Positions 17,691 through 26,922 of a DNA stretch of 64,000 nucleotides are shown one piece after another. The stretch is from an uncultured Alistipes sp. GTDB lineage: Bacteria; Bacteroidota; Bacteroidia; Bacteroidales; Rikenellaceae. The DNA lies in the NCBI GenBank assembly GCA_947177225.1, contig CAMWTS010000009.1, forward strand, positions 1 to 64,000. The letters are read 5' to 3'. Position numbers and translations under genes: made by a program. The notes under the pieces are model-generated. The model made no database searches, was not told where the DNA came from, and saw nothing but the letters and a program-made list of their open reading frames with translations. Position 1 is the stretch's first letter; every line of letters starts with the position of its first letter.

Positions 17691-17698
17691 TACCTTTG
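17691..17698 (+). promoter_or_regulatory. -7 box upstream of the flippase gene
   Basis: TACCTTTG fits TAnnTTTG. A TTG at 17676-17678 is closer than the usual -33 spacing, so the promoter call is moderate. Confidence 0.5.
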
Positions 17699-17727
17699 CG
17701 AGGTATATGCCCATTATTAAGAGGTGT

Positions 17728-19221
17728 ATGCAACGAACGATGCTCGAAAAATTAGCGAAACAGACTGCAATATACGGTATAAGCACGATAGTCGTCAGGT
17801 TTCTCAACTATCTGCTTACGCCCTACTATACGCGCATATTCGACGAGGCCACATACGGCATCGTCACAGACGTCTATGCCTTGATACCTTTTGCCCTGGT
17901 GCTGCTGTCGATGGGCATGGAGTCGAGTTACTTCCGCTTTGCGACACGTGCCGAGGAGGCCGGAGGCGATGTGTCTGCGTCCAAACGCAGAGTATTCGCC
18001 ACCACATGGGGAGTGACATCGCTTGCCGCGATCGTATTCTGCGCAGCGGTAGTTCTGTTGCGCGTGCCGCTGTCGTCGGCCATGGGAGAGGCCTATACCT
18101 CTCACACGGAGTATATCGCCGTAGTGGGGGCGATAGTGATGCTCGACGTATGTGCGGTGATACCCTTCTCGCGTCTAAGGGAGCAGGGGCGCGCCATGAC
18201 ATTCGTGGCGTTGAAAGCGGTCAACGTATTGCTGAACGTGGCTCTGGCCATAGCCTTCGGCGTGGCAGGGCTGTACTCCTCGGAGTTCGGCGTGGGCTGG
18301 GTCTTCGTCGCCAACCTCGCGGCGAGCGCAGCGACGCTTCTGCTGATACTCTTTACCACAGGCGGCACACTGCCGCGTATCGACAGCAGGCTTCTGGGTC
18401 GGATATTGATCTACTCGCTGCCGCTGCTGATAAGCGGTCTTGCCGGCACGGCCAACGAATTCATCGACCGGCAGATGATAAAATATCTCGCACCGGGCGA
18501 CGGCGCAGCGGCAATGGCCGAGCTGGGAGTCTACGGCGCGATAGTGAAGATCGCGGTGGTGATGACCCTATTCACGCAGATGTACCGCCTGGCGGCCGAA
18601 CCGTTCTTTCTGGCCAGCTTCAAAAAGAGCGATTTCGTCGAGGCCAACGCCGCGGCGATGAAATACTTCGTCATGGCTTCGATGGTGATATTTGCCGGCA
18701 TCGTGCTGTTCAAGGATCTGTTCGCTCTGATCGTCGGCGAGAGATTCCGGCAGGGCATAGGCATCTTGCCCGTGGTGCTGGCATCGAACGTCATGAGCGG
18801 AATATGGCTCAACCTGTCGTTCTGGTACAAGCGCGAGGAGAAGACCCGCTATGCCGCCTACATCACCTTCCTGGGTCTGAGCGTGACGCTGGCTCTGAGT
18901 TTTCTGCTGGTGCCGCGCTGGGGTTATCGGGGTGCCGCATGGGTGCGTTTCGCAGCCGAAGCGGCCATGGTTGCGTGGAGCTATACGCTCTGTCGCAGAC
19001 ACTACCCCATACCATACGATCTGCGTCGCATGGCAGAGTATGTCGCCGTAACGGCAGGCATCTATGCCGTTTCGTATCTTTTGGGCGAAGAGTTGCCGCG
19101 AGCAGCTGCCATGGCAGTCAATTGCACGCTCTTTGCCGCAATGTTGCTCTATATAATCCGACGTGAGAGGATCGACGTGAGGGGATTGATCGGAGCCGTA
19201 ATACACAGGGGAAGAGTATGA
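17728..19221 (+). CDS. Oligosaccharide flippase (PST/MATE-like polysaccharide transporter)
   Basis: This inner-membrane lipid-linked oligosaccharide translocase has about 497 residues and roughly 12-14 membrane helices. The N-terminus (TAIYGISTIVVRFLNYLLTP, then YYTRIFDEATYGIVTD) is typical of Wzx-like and PST exporters. The glycan is unknown; no other glycan genes are adjacent. Three ATGs compete (17707, 17728, 17740). I chose 17728 because AAGAGG precedes it at ribosome-binding distance; 17740 is also plausible. It heads a long rightward cluster and overlaps holB by 4 bp. Confidence 0.85.
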   Translation: MQRTMLEKLAKQTAIYGISTIVVRFLNYLLTPYYTRIFDEATYGIVTDVYALIPFALVLLSMGMESSYFRFATRAEEAGGDVSASKRRVFATTWGVTSLAAIVFCAAVVLLRVPLSSAMGEAYTSHTEYIAVVGAIVMLDVCAVIPFSRLREQGRAMTFVALKAVNVLLNVALAIAFGVAGLYSSEFGVGWVFVANLAASAATLLLILFTTGGTLPRIDSRLLGRILIYSLPLLISGLAGTANEFIDRQMIKYLAPGDGAAAMAELGVYGAIVKIAVVMTLFTQMYRLAAEPFFLASFKKSDFVEANAAAMKYFVMASMVIFAGIVLFKDLFALIVGERFRQGIGILPVVLASNVMSGIWLNLSFWYKREEKTRYAAYITFLGLSVTLALSFLLVPRWGYRGAAWVRFAAEAAMVAWSYTLCRRHYPIPYDLRRMAEYVAVTAGIYAVSYLLGEELPRAAAMAVNCTLFAAMLLYIIRRERIDVRGLIGAVIHRGRV

Positions 19222-20363
19222 GATTTGCCGATATCATAGGACACGACGACCTGAAACGTCATCTGGTGCGCAGCGTCGACGAGGGGCGTGTGAGCCATGC
19301 CCAACTCTTTACCGGCGAGGCCGGTTACGGCGCGCTGCCTCTGGCTGTGGCATATGCCCAATATGTCAACTGCCCAAACCGCTCGGGCGGCGATTCGTGC
19401 GGCGTGTGCCCGTCGTGCGTGCAGACGGCTCAGATGGCACACCCCGACGTGCACATGGTGTTTCCGGTCAACAAACGCGAAAAGAAGTCGGGCGAGGCGG
19501 TGCTGAGCGATCAGTTTCTTCCTCTTTGGCGTGAGATATGGCAGTCGAGCGGCGGTTATTTCTCGTCGCAGCAGTGGTTCGACAAACTCGATCTGGGCAA
19601 GACGATGAAAGGACTCATTACGGCCAAGGAGTCGGACGAGATCATACGCAAACTCTCGTTCAAGAGCTTCTCGTCGGAGTACAAGGTGATGATCGTGTGG
19701 CTGCCCGAGCTGATGAACGGCGAGGCGGCCAACAAGATATTGAAGATATTGGAGGAGCCGTGGGAAAAGACACTGTTCCTGCTCGTGGCCGAACGGCCGG
19801 AGCTGCTGCTGCCGACGATCGTTTCGCGCACCCAGCAGGTGTCGGTGGGACGCATTGCCACGGAGGCATTGGAGAGTGTGGCTGCGGCAGGCGGCGTGAC
19901 CGATCGCGCGACGGCACACGGCATGGCACGCCTTGCCGGCGGCGACATGCTCGAACTGCGCAGCCTGATGCGCGGCGAGACCGATGCCATGCGCCGCGAG
20001 TGCTTCGAGCTGTTCTGCTCGCTGATGCGTTTGAGCTACAACGACAAACACTTGGAGCTGATGAGCTGGGCCGACGACGTGAGCGACCTCTCGCGCGAGG
20101 GGCAGCGGGCATTTCTGTCGAATGCCGCGCGTCTTCTGAGAGAGAGCTATATGATACACGCCGGAGCTTCGTCGATAAGTTACCTTTGGGGCGAGGAGGC
20201 CGATTTCTGCCGCAAGTTCGCGCCATACATAGGCAACTCCAATATCGAGTTTCTGATAGGAGAGATCGAGACCGCCATGGCTCAGATCTCGCAAAACGGT
20301 TCGCCCCGCATCGTCTTCACCCACTTTGCACTGGCCGTAAGCAAAACCATAAACCGATTGTAA
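19218..20363 (+). CDS. holB: DNA polymerase III delta' subunit (clamp loader)
   Basis: The delta' subunit is a structural part of the sliding clamp loader. The 381-residue protein begins like the DnaX/HolB AAA+ family (FADIIGHDDLKRHL). It has a zinc site of C52, C61, C64 and C67. The P-loop is degenerate (GEAGYGALP, with Ala where Lys is expected), which agrees with delta' not hydrolysing ATP. The sensor region (ILEEPWEKTLFLLVAE, then PTIVSRTQQ) is intact. The ATGA overlap with the flippase stop implies translational coupling. Confidence 0.88.
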   Translation: MRFADIIGHDDLKRHLVRSVDEGRVSHAQLFTGEAGYGALPLAVAYAQYVNCPNRSGGDSCGVCPSCVQTAQMAHPDVHMVFPVNKREKKSGEAVLSDQFLPLWREIWQSSGGYFSSQQWFDKLDLGKTMKGLITAKESDEIIRKLSFKSFSSEYKVMIVWLPELMNGEAANKILKILEEPWEKTLFLLVAERPELLLPTIVSRTQQVSVGRIATEALESVAAAGGVTDRATAHGMARLAGGDMLELRSLMRGETDAMRRECFELFCSLMRLSYNDKHLELMSWADDVSDLSREGQRAFLSNAARLLRESYMIHAGASSISYLWGEEADFCRKFAPYIGNSNIEFLIGEIETAMAQISQNGSPRIVFTHFALAVSKTINRL

Positions 20364-20365
20364 TC

Positions 20366-20890
20366 ATGGAGCCAGTGGAGGAGATACGTACGGTTTTGAT
20401 GTTCGGATCGGACGCCGTCGAGGCCGAAAAAAACGTCGCAGAAGCAATAAATCGCGTTGCCTCGGCCGTTGGTCGTGTGGAGCGTGTATCGCAGAGCTAC
20501 CGCAGCCCCGCATACGGCTTTTCGTCGGAGCGCGAATTCGTCAACCGCACGGCCGTCGTGACCACCACGCTGTCGGCATTGGAGCTGCTCGACCGAATCA
20601 ACGGCATAGAGGCTCAGATGGGACGCGACCGCGAGCAGGAGCGTGAACAGCAGCGTCTGTCGGGCGAGCGATATGCTTCGCGGCCTATCGACATCGACAT
20701 CGTGTTTTACGGCGACAGGAGCTATTCGACCGATCGTCTGACGATCCCCTATCACTTCCTCTCGGAGCGTGAATATGCACTGCGCCCGTTGGCGGAGGTT
20801 GCAGGCGACTATCGTCACCCGCAGCTGGGAGTCACTCCGCGCGAAATGCTTGCCGCATATGAACGTGTGCATAAAATTGAGACTGTATGA
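20366..20890 (+). CDS. folK: 6-hydroxymethyl-dihydropterin pyrophosphokinase
   Basis: FolK transfers pyrophosphate from ATP to hydroxymethyl-dihydropterin in folate synthesis. The 174-residue length is typical. The family blocks are MFGSDAVEAEKN near the start, SQSYRSPAYGF, EFVNRTAVVTT and RPIDIDIVFYG with the metal-binding Asp residues. A longer frame extends upstream, but it is antiparallel noise over holB. The ATG at 20366 lies 2 bp after the holB stop. The end overlaps the next gene by 4 bp. Confidence 0.92.
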   Translation: MEPVEEIRTVLMFGSDAVEAEKNVAEAINRVASAVGRVERVSQSYRSPAYGFSSEREFVNRTAVVTTTLSALELLDRINGIEAQMGRDREQEREQQRLSGERYASRPIDIDIVFYGDRSYSTDRLTIPYHFLSEREYALRPLAEVAGDYRHPQLGVTPREMLAAYERVHKIETV

Positions 20891-21513
20891 GACGTTGCAG
20901 ATTTACAATATCGATACTTGCCGTTGCAGCCTTTGCCGCTGCGACGATGACCGGCTGCTTCAAGAAAGAGTCCTACGATACGATCTACCGCATAGCGGTC
21001 TACAACCAGAACGTATCGAGCGAGCCGCTGACACGAGCCGCCGATCTCGAATCCTATGCCTTCTATGTCGATACCACGATGTGGTACATAGCTTCGTGGG
21101 AGGACGCCCTGGCACATGTGATTACCGACAAGGAGAATCCCTCGCGCAAGCTGTCGCAGCCCGATGTCGCGGGCGTGTTCGATGCCGAGGCCGATTTCCA
21201 GGTAGCTCTGCCGCTGACGCAGGAGATGTCGATGCTGGTGGTGGTAGACAAGGCCAATTCGATGTATGCCTACCGCAAATATCTGTCGCCCATCAACATA
21301 GAAACGATCCTGACACAGCTGCACATCTATGCGTGGCGACCCACCTATTCGGCCAACGGCTGGCGCATAGTCAATCCGTTTCCCGATGAGGAGCGCCCGC
21401 CGCTCGTGGAGGTGGAGCCCGATCCCGAGCAACCCGGTCAGGACAATCCGCAAACCCCTGCCGACCCCGATGCCCCCGGACAGGACGGCGACGAAGACAC
21501 CAATAACGGTTAA
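20887..21513 (+). CDS. Lipoprotein of unknown function
   Basis: This 208-residue protein has a signal peptide and lipobox (MTGC, lipid on C24). About 130 residues of mixed structure follow, then a proline- and acid-rich tail (EEDPEQPGQDNPQTPADPD-like) reaching the C-terminus. I do not recognise the family. Its ATGA overlap with folK and 14 bp gap to the next gene place it in the holB-folK cluster. It is probably exposed at the envelope, but no role can be assigned. Confidence 0.7.
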   Translation: MRRCRFTISILAVAAFAAATMTGCFKKESYDTIYRIAVYNQNVSSEPLTRAADLESYAFYVDTTMWYIASWEDALAHVITDKENPSRKLSQPDVAGVFDAEADFQVALPLTQEMSMLVVVDKANSMYAYRKYLSPINIETILTQLHIYAWRPTYSANGWRIVNPFPDEERPPLVEVEPDPEQPGQDNPQTPADPDAPGQDGDEDTNNG

Positions 21514-21527
21514 TAGTGTTGCGAGTT

Positions 21528-23594
21528 ATGAAACAAGGAATTGCAGATCGTATCAGCACTGCGGCCACAGCCGTCGTTTTGCTGCTTTTCGTGGCGGCAC
21601 TGTTCACCAAATGCGCCTCGACAATGACCCCTACGGGAGGCCCCAAGGATACGTTGCCGCCCGTGATCGTAGCCATGACACCCGACAACTTCTCGACAGA
21701 GTTTCCCCGTGTGAACCACCCCAAGATCTATGTCGAGTTCGACGAGTATGTGCAGATCAAAGATCAGCAGAAGGAGTTCTTCACCTCTCCCGCCATGAAG
21801 AAAAAGCCGACGCTGACGCGACGCGGCAAGGGCGTGGTCATCACATTAAAGGATACGTTGCAGGAGAACACTACCTACGCTCTGAACTTCGGTTCGTCGA
21901 TCCAGGACAACAACGAGGGCAACCCGCTGCACTCCATGCGATATGTCTTTTCGACAGGCACAGAGATCGACTCGATGTACATGTCGGGCTATACGGCCGA
22001 CTCCTACAAGGCCGATTCGGTCGGCAAGACATTCATCTGGTTCTTTATCGCCGACTCGGTGCCGGAGCCTTCGCAGTGGGACTCGACCATGTTCAACCAC
22101 AAGCCCGCAGTCATAGCCCGCGCCGAAAACAACGGTATCTTCATTGCCCAGAATCTCAAACCGGTGCCCTATCGCGTCTACGCATTCGAGGACACCAACA
22201 ACAATATGGAGTATGAGCCGTCGGTGGATCGCATCGGCTTCATCGAAGGTACGTACAATCCCGCCGAGATGCCCGAATTTTCCATCTGGTTCGACTCGCT
22301 GCGCCACTACCCGTCGGCCGATCCGCAACTCTACTTCCGCATGTTCACCGATCGAAAGTTCGCACGGCATACGCTCACGCAGTCGGAGCGCCCCAACCGC
22401 CATCAGGCCATGCTCTACTTCGGTGCGCCCCAGCCGCAGATCGTGTCGATCGACTTCGATTCCATACCTCGCGATCGCGTTATAATCGATCCGCAGTCGC
22501 GGGGACGCGATACGTTGGCTCTGTGGTTCGACATGCCGGGCGACGAGCTGCCCGACACGATAAAAGGCTCGATCACCTACATGAAACACGACTCGATCAA
22601 CAACCTTGTCGAGACGACCGACATGCTGCGTCTGTCATGGCGCAAGGTCGAGACCAAAGAGGAGGAGAAGGAGCGCGAACGCCTGGAAAAGGAGCGTGAA
22701 AAGGCATTGAAGGCAGGCGAAGAGTGGATCGAGCCGGAACAGCCCAATCCGTTTGCCTACAAGCTGGCGGCCAAGGGCGAGGTCAATCCGTTGAAGAATC
22801 TCGACATGACACTCGACTATCCGCTCGTCGAGTTCGATTCGCTGTCGGTGACGCTCACCTCCAAACGCACTGGCGGAGAAGAGACGCCCAGGAATCGCAC
22901 CGTAAGACTCCTGCGCGACACGCTCAACAGCCGTCTGTGGCACATAGAATCGGACTGGACTGTCGGCGACGAATACACGCTGACCATACCGTCGGGTGCC
23001 ATGCGCAATGTGGCAGGCGAATCCAACGATTCGATCATCGGACAATATACGGTGGCCGATCCCGACAAATATGCCACCGTCAAGATCAACGTCCGCACGT
23101 CGAAGCCCGACATGCGCTATATAGTGCAGCTGACCAATTCGTCGGGCAGCGTGCAGCAGCAGCTGCGCGATGTGACGGCCGGCACCTATGAATTCAAATA
23201 CGTCGCCGTAGGCGAGGTGATGGTGCGTGTGATCGAAGACGCCAATGCCAACGGCGAGTGGGATACGGGCGACATGGTGCTCATGCGCCAGCCGGAGCGT
23301 ACGGAGATCTACAAGAACAGCAACGGCGAAGAGGTGTTCACCACCAAGGCCAACTGGGAATTCGAGTTCGACATCGACATGGACGACGTATTCAAGCCCG
23401 TCACCATGCAATCGGTCATCGACATGCTCGAAGACCGCGAACAGGCACGTTTGAAGAAGCTGGCCGAGGAGCAGGCAAAGAAGAACAAGGAGAACGAGAA
23501 GAAAGACGATCACAACCATGGATCGGGCTTCGGCTTCGGCGGTATGTCGGGTTCCATGCGTGCCGGCATCAATGCTACGGGACAACAACGTTAA
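21528..23594 (+). CDS. Large lipoprotein with bacterial Ig-like (Big_5) domain
   Basis: This ~688-residue protein starts with a signal peptide and lipobox (FTKC, lipid on C29). The Big_5-type domain follows (TPTGGPKDTLPPVIVAMTP, then FDEYVQIKD), a hallmark of a Bacteroidetes protein family found in many genomes. A charged coiled stretch (KEEEKERERLEKEREKALK) lies in the middle, and beta domains and a Lys/Glu-rich, then Gly-rich tail end the protein. Function is unknown. The ATG at 21528 was preferred to a GTG 12 bp upstream. Confidence 0.8.
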   Translation: MKQGIADRISTAATAVVLLLFVAALFTKCASTMTPTGGPKDTLPPVIVAMTPDNFSTEFPRVNHPKIYVEFDEYVQIKDQQKEFFTSPAMKKKPTLTRRGKGVVITLKDTLQENTTYALNFGSSIQDNNEGNPLHSMRYVFSTGTEIDSMYMSGYTADSYKADSVGKTFIWFFIADSVPEPSQWDSTMFNHKPAVIARAENNGIFIAQNLKPVPYRVYAFEDTNNNMEYEPSVDRIGFIEGTYNPAEMPEFSIWFDSLRHYPSADPQLYFRMFTDRKFARHTLTQSERPNRHQAMLYFGAPQPQIVSIDFDSIPRDRVIIDPQSRGRDTLALWFDMPGDELPDTIKGSITYMKHDSINNLVETTDMLRLSWRKVETKEEEKERERLEKEREKALKAGEEWIEPEQPNPFAYKLAAKGEVNPLKNLDMTLDYPLVEFDSLSVTLTSKRTGGEETPRNRTVRLLRDTLNSRLWHIESDWTVGDEYTLTIPSGAMRNVAGESNDSIIGQYTVADPDKYATVKINVRTSKPDMRYIVQLTNSSGSVQQQLRDVTAGTYEFKYVAVGEVMVRVIEDANANGEWDTGDMVLMRQPERTEIYKNSNGEEVFTTKANWEFEFDIDMDDVFKPVTMQSVIDMLEDREQARLKKLAEEQAKKNKENEKKDDHNHGSGFGFGGMSGSMRAGINATGQQR

Positions 23595-23606
23595 ACCAAC
23601 AGCGAA

Positions 23607-24425
23607 ATGGAGTTAAAACGATCGATATTTGCAATATTTACAGCGGCGGCAATGCTCGTCGGCATCTCGACGGCATCGGCACAGCACACCTTGTCGGCGG
23701 TCGGCGGCACCGGCATCTCGACGGCACGATTCTATCCGGCGGAGGAGACGCGCATATTGTGGGGTGCCCACGATTTCGGTCTGTCGTGGCGCTATTACAG
23801 TCCCACGCCGCGATTCGTCGGAGCGATGGGTGTCGATCTGGAATACATACGCCGCGGATTCTCGTTAGGCTACACCTACACGGTCGATATCGTCGACGAC
23901 AAGGAGATCCGCAACTACAAATACTACTCGCGCCGCGTCAACTCGCTGATGCTGCCTCTGGTGTGGCAGCCTCACTTCTACATGGCACGCAACCATATAC
24001 GCGTCTATCTCGAAGCGGCCGTAGTATTCTCCTACAACATCTCCTCGACCTACGTCTACGACGACGACCCGATCAAGGGCGGCAGCACCTACGAGTTCAA
24101 GAGCGTGCGCGACAATCGCTTCGGCTACGGTCTGGCCGGCGGAGCAGGCTTCTCGCTTCTGTTCGGGCAGGTGGAGATAGGTGTGCGGGCGCGCTACTGG
24201 TTCGGCTACTCCGATCTGTTGAAGAACCGCAACAAATACTACGATTACACCACCGACGGCGACGAGAATCCGTTTTACTACTCTCCGCTGCGTTCGCCGA
24301 TCGACAACATCACGGTTTGCATAACGCTCGGCTGGCGATTCAACAAGCGCGGATTCGAATCGTGGAACATACGCCGCGAGAAGAGACAACGCTCGCGCGA
24401 GGTGTTCAAATACAGCCTCGACTGA
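23607..24425 (+). CDS. Outer-membrane beta-barrel protein (PorT-like)
   Basis: This 272-residue protein has a cleavable signal peptide ending ASAQ. Amphipathic beta-strands rich in aromatic girdle residues follow (GFSLGYTYTVDI, YGLAGGAGFSLLFGQVEIGVRARYW). The pattern fits a small outer-membrane barrel of the PorT/OmpW-like kind. The exact family is uncertain. It follows the Ig-like lipoprotein by 12 bp. Confidence 0.7.
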   Translation: MELKRSIFAIFTAAAMLVGISTASAQHTLSAVGGTGISTARFYPAEETRILWGAHDFGLSWRYYSPTPRFVGAMGVDLEYIRRGFSLGYTYTVDIVDDKEIRNYKYYSRRVNSLMLPLVWQPHFYMARNHIRVYLEAAVVFSYNISSTYVYDDDPIKGGSTYEFKSVRDNRFGYGLAGGAGFSLLFGQVEIGVRARYWFGYSDLLKNRNKYYDYTTDGDENPFYYSPLRSPIDNITVCITLGWRFNKRGFESWNIRREKRQRSREVFKYSLD

Positions 24426-24452
24426 TACGAATAATCAAGATATTTAACTGAT

Positions 24453-24800
24453 ATGGATAATACGAGACAACAGAAGATCGCCCGTCAGATACAACGCGAC
24501 GTGGCGGAAATACTCCAAAAAGATGCGGCCGATGTGGTGCGCGGCACACTCGTGACGGTGACGGCGGTGCGCATATCGCCCGATCTGGCCTACTCGAAGA
24601 TATATGTGAGCATATTCCCCTTCGAGAAGAGCGCAGCCACCCTCGAAGCCATACGCGAAAAGGGGTGGTTCATACGCAAGATGCTCGGTGCACGCATACG
24701 CAACCAGTTGAAGGTCGTGCCCGAAATCGAGTTCTTCCTCGACGACTCGTTGGAGTATATCGACAATATCGACAACCTGCTGCACGGGCAGGGACGATAG
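24453..24800 (+). CDS. rbfA: Ribosome-binding factor A
   Basis: RbfA binds the 30S subunit and helps mature the 5' end of 16S rRNA. The 115-residue length is typical. The family features are RQQKIARQIQRDVAEILQK at the start, VTVTAVRISPDLAYSKIYVS, the helix RIRNQLKVVPEIEFFLDDS and the short C-terminal tail. It lies between a beta-barrel gene and a LolC/E-like permease gene. Confidence 0.93.
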   Translation: MDNTRQQKIARQIQRDVAEILQKDAADVVRGTLVTVTAVRISPDLAYSKIYVSIFPFEKSAATLEAIREKGWFIRKMLGARIRNQLKVVPEIEFFLDDSLEYIDNIDNLLHGQGR

Positions 24801-24830
24801 CCGCCCGCACAACCATTCAACAGTGAAGCG

Positions 24831-26051
24831 ATGTTGTGGTCGAAGTTCGCACGACGTTATCTGCTGTCGCGCAAGTCGCATTCGGTGATTAATCTCATCG
24901 CCTCGATAAGCGTGATCTCCGTGGCTGTCCCGGTGGCGGCCATGGTCGTGCTGTTGTCGATCTTCAACGGACTGGGGAAGACCGTCGAGCAGATGTATTC
25001 GGCATTCGATGCCGACATCACAGCGACACCGGCAAGAGGACAGACGTTCGATCTTGCCACTGTCGATTTCGGGTCGCTCAAAGAGGTGAACGGCGTAGAG
25101 GCCGTCACGACATATCTCGAACAGATGGCCGTGGCCTCGTTTGCCGGACGGCGTGCCACGCTCATGTTGCGCGGCGTCGACACCTCCTACACGGCCGTTG
25201 CACCGATCGACGACTATATCGTTCGCGGCGAGTGGAGAACGCAGGGTGCATGGATCGACGGAGGAGACAGGCGCGAACAGCTGATGGTGGCAGGCTACGG
25301 CATAGCCGCCGAGTTGGGCATGCCGCAGTCCGACAGCCGGATAGAGCTGTATGCCGTCAATCGCAGGCAGTTCTCTTCACTTGTGCCGATGAGCGGTGTG
25401 GGACGCTGCCGTGCAATGCTTGCCGGCATATATATGGTCAATGCCGACCTCGACAGCGGCTTCGCCATGTGCGACCTGTCGCTGGCGCAGGAGCTGTTCA
25501 ACTATCCGGGACGCGCCTCGCACATCGCCTTTGCCATCTCCGACAGCGGCGACGAGAACCGCATACGACGCGAGTTGCAGAGTGTGCTGGGCGACGGATT
25601 CGAGGTACGCACACGCGACGAAAAGAATGTATCGCTGGTGAGAATAATGACATACGAAAAACGCACCATATTCATAATCGCCTTCATGGTGACCCTTGTC
25701 GCGGCGTTTGCCGTGGTGGGATCGGTGGTGATGCTTCTCACGGACAAACGGCGCGACATAGCCACACTGCGCGCCTTGGGTGCCCCGTGGAGCATGATAC
25801 GCCGCATCTTCATCGGCGAAGGCGTGCTGATGACCGTTATAGGCGGTGCTGCCGGCATAGCCGCAGGGTTGGCATTGTGCTGGGCGCAGAGCAGATTCGA
25901 TCTGGTGACCATTCCCGGCGGTTCGCCCGTAGGCAGCTATCCGGTGAGTGTGGTGGCGGCCGATATCGCCGTCGTTGCCGCGGCCGTAGTGGCAGTGGGT
26001 TATGCCGTATCGTCGCTGACGGTGCGCAGCGTATTGAAACATGAGAGTTGA
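24831..26051 (+). CDS. FtsX/LolE-type ABC transporter permease
   Basis: This 406-residue inner-membrane protein has an N-terminal helix after SKFARRYLLSRKSHSVINL. A large periplasmic domain follows, then three C-terminal helices in the FtsX fold (RDIATLRALGAPWSMIRRIF is the cytoplasmic motif). The N-terminal pattern is that of LolC/LolE, which extract lipoproteins from the inner membrane. No LolD ATPase gene is adjacent, so LolE is inference. It follows rbfA by 30 bp. Confidence 0.85.
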   Translation: MLWSKFARRYLLSRKSHSVINLIASISVISVAVPVAAMVVLLSIFNGLGKTVEQMYSAFDADITATPARGQTFDLATVDFGSLKEVNGVEAVTTYLEQMAVASFAGRRATLMLRGVDTSYTAVAPIDDYIVRGEWRTQGAWIDGGDRREQLMVAGYGIAAELGMPQSDSRIELYAVNRRQFSSLVPMSGVGRCRAMLAGIYMVNADLDSGFAMCDLSLAQELFNYPGRASHIAFAISDSGDENRIRRELQSVLGDGFEVRTRDEKNVSLVRIMTYEKRTIFIIAFMVTLVAAFAVVGSVVMLLTDKRRDIATLRALGAPWSMIRRIFIGEGVLMTVIGGAAGIAAGLALCWAQSRFDLVTIPGGSPVGSYPVSVVAADIAVVAAAVVAVGYAVSSLTVRSVLKHES

Positions 26052-26052
26052 T

Positions 26053-26922
26053 ATGAGACGATTTTTACATATGATATTGACTGCCGGAGTGCTGCTTGCG
26101 GCTCTTTCGGCATGCGACCGCCCCAAGGATATTCCGGGCAGCAAACTGGTGAACATATTTCACGATGCCTTCATCGCCAATGCCTATCTGCGCGAGAAGA
26201 ACATCTCGGCCGATTCGTTGGAGATCTACGAACCCATATTCCGCCGCTATGGCTATACGACAGCAGACGTGCGCTACACGCTGTCGCGCATCGCCGAGCG
26301 CAAGAGCTCGCGTCTGAGCGACCTTATGACCTCGGTGGGCGACTGGCTCAGCGAGGAGGCTGCGGCCGAGGCTTACAAGGTGATGATACTCGACACGATC
26401 GACAATGTGGCACAGCGCACCTTCACCCGCACGATATATGCCGACACGCTCATACGTGCCACGCGCATGGCCGACACCACGCGGCTGAAAGTGGTAATCG
26501 ACGATCTTCTGCCGGGCGAATACACCGTGACGTTCGACTATTTCGTCGATTCGCTCGACAAAAACCGCATATCGCGTGCCGAATTGTGGCTCGAACGCGA
26601 CGACTCGTCGGCCGTATCGCGCTACACCACAGTGCTGTACCGCTATCGCAACGACGCTTTCACCCGACGTCTGACAGTCGATTCGACCCATCGCCGCCTG
26701 CATCTCGACATGTATTATCACATGCAGCACGACAAGCGCGAACAGCCGCATGTCACAATACGCAATCTGAAAGTGGTTCGCGTGCTGCCCAAAGCCGAGG
26801 CTGTCGACAGCCTCTACCGCGAGCAGCTGGACATCAGAATATTCAACCCCCGATTAATGTTAAGAGATGACTACGCGCAAGATAGCATCGCACTATCTGT
26901 TCACGGGACACAGGCTGATTAG
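26053..26922 (+). CDS. DUF4296 lipoprotein
   Basis: This 289-residue lipoprotein has a lipobox (LSAC, lipid on C21). Residues 25-110 fit the DUF4296 family: a KLVNIFHDAFIANAYLREK helix, then IFRRYGYTTADVRYTL. The role is unknown; it is Bacteroidetes-specific. The ATG at 26053 starts the signal peptide, one base after the upstream permease stop; an ATG 12 bp earlier is less likely. The end overlaps the next gene by 56 bp. Confidence 0.8.
   Translation: MRRFLHMILTAGVLLAALSACDRPKDIPGSKLVNIFHDAFIANAYLREKNISADSLEIYEPIFRRYGYTTADVRYTLSRIAERKSSRLSDLMTSVGDWLSEEAAAEAYKVMILDTIDNVAQRTFTRTIYADTLIRATRMADTTRLKVVIDDLLPGEYTVTFDYFVDSLDKNRISRAELWLERDDSSAVSRYTTVLYRYRNDAFTRRLTVDSTHRRLHLDMYYHMQHDKREQPHVTIRNLKVVRVLPKAEAVDSLYREQLDIRIFNPRLMLRDDYAQDSIALSVHGTQAD

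Noticed and set aside
19314..19340. Missing P-loop lysine in HolB as a defect
   Set aside because: The delta' subunit of clamp loaders normally has a degenerate, non-hydrolysing nucleotide site.
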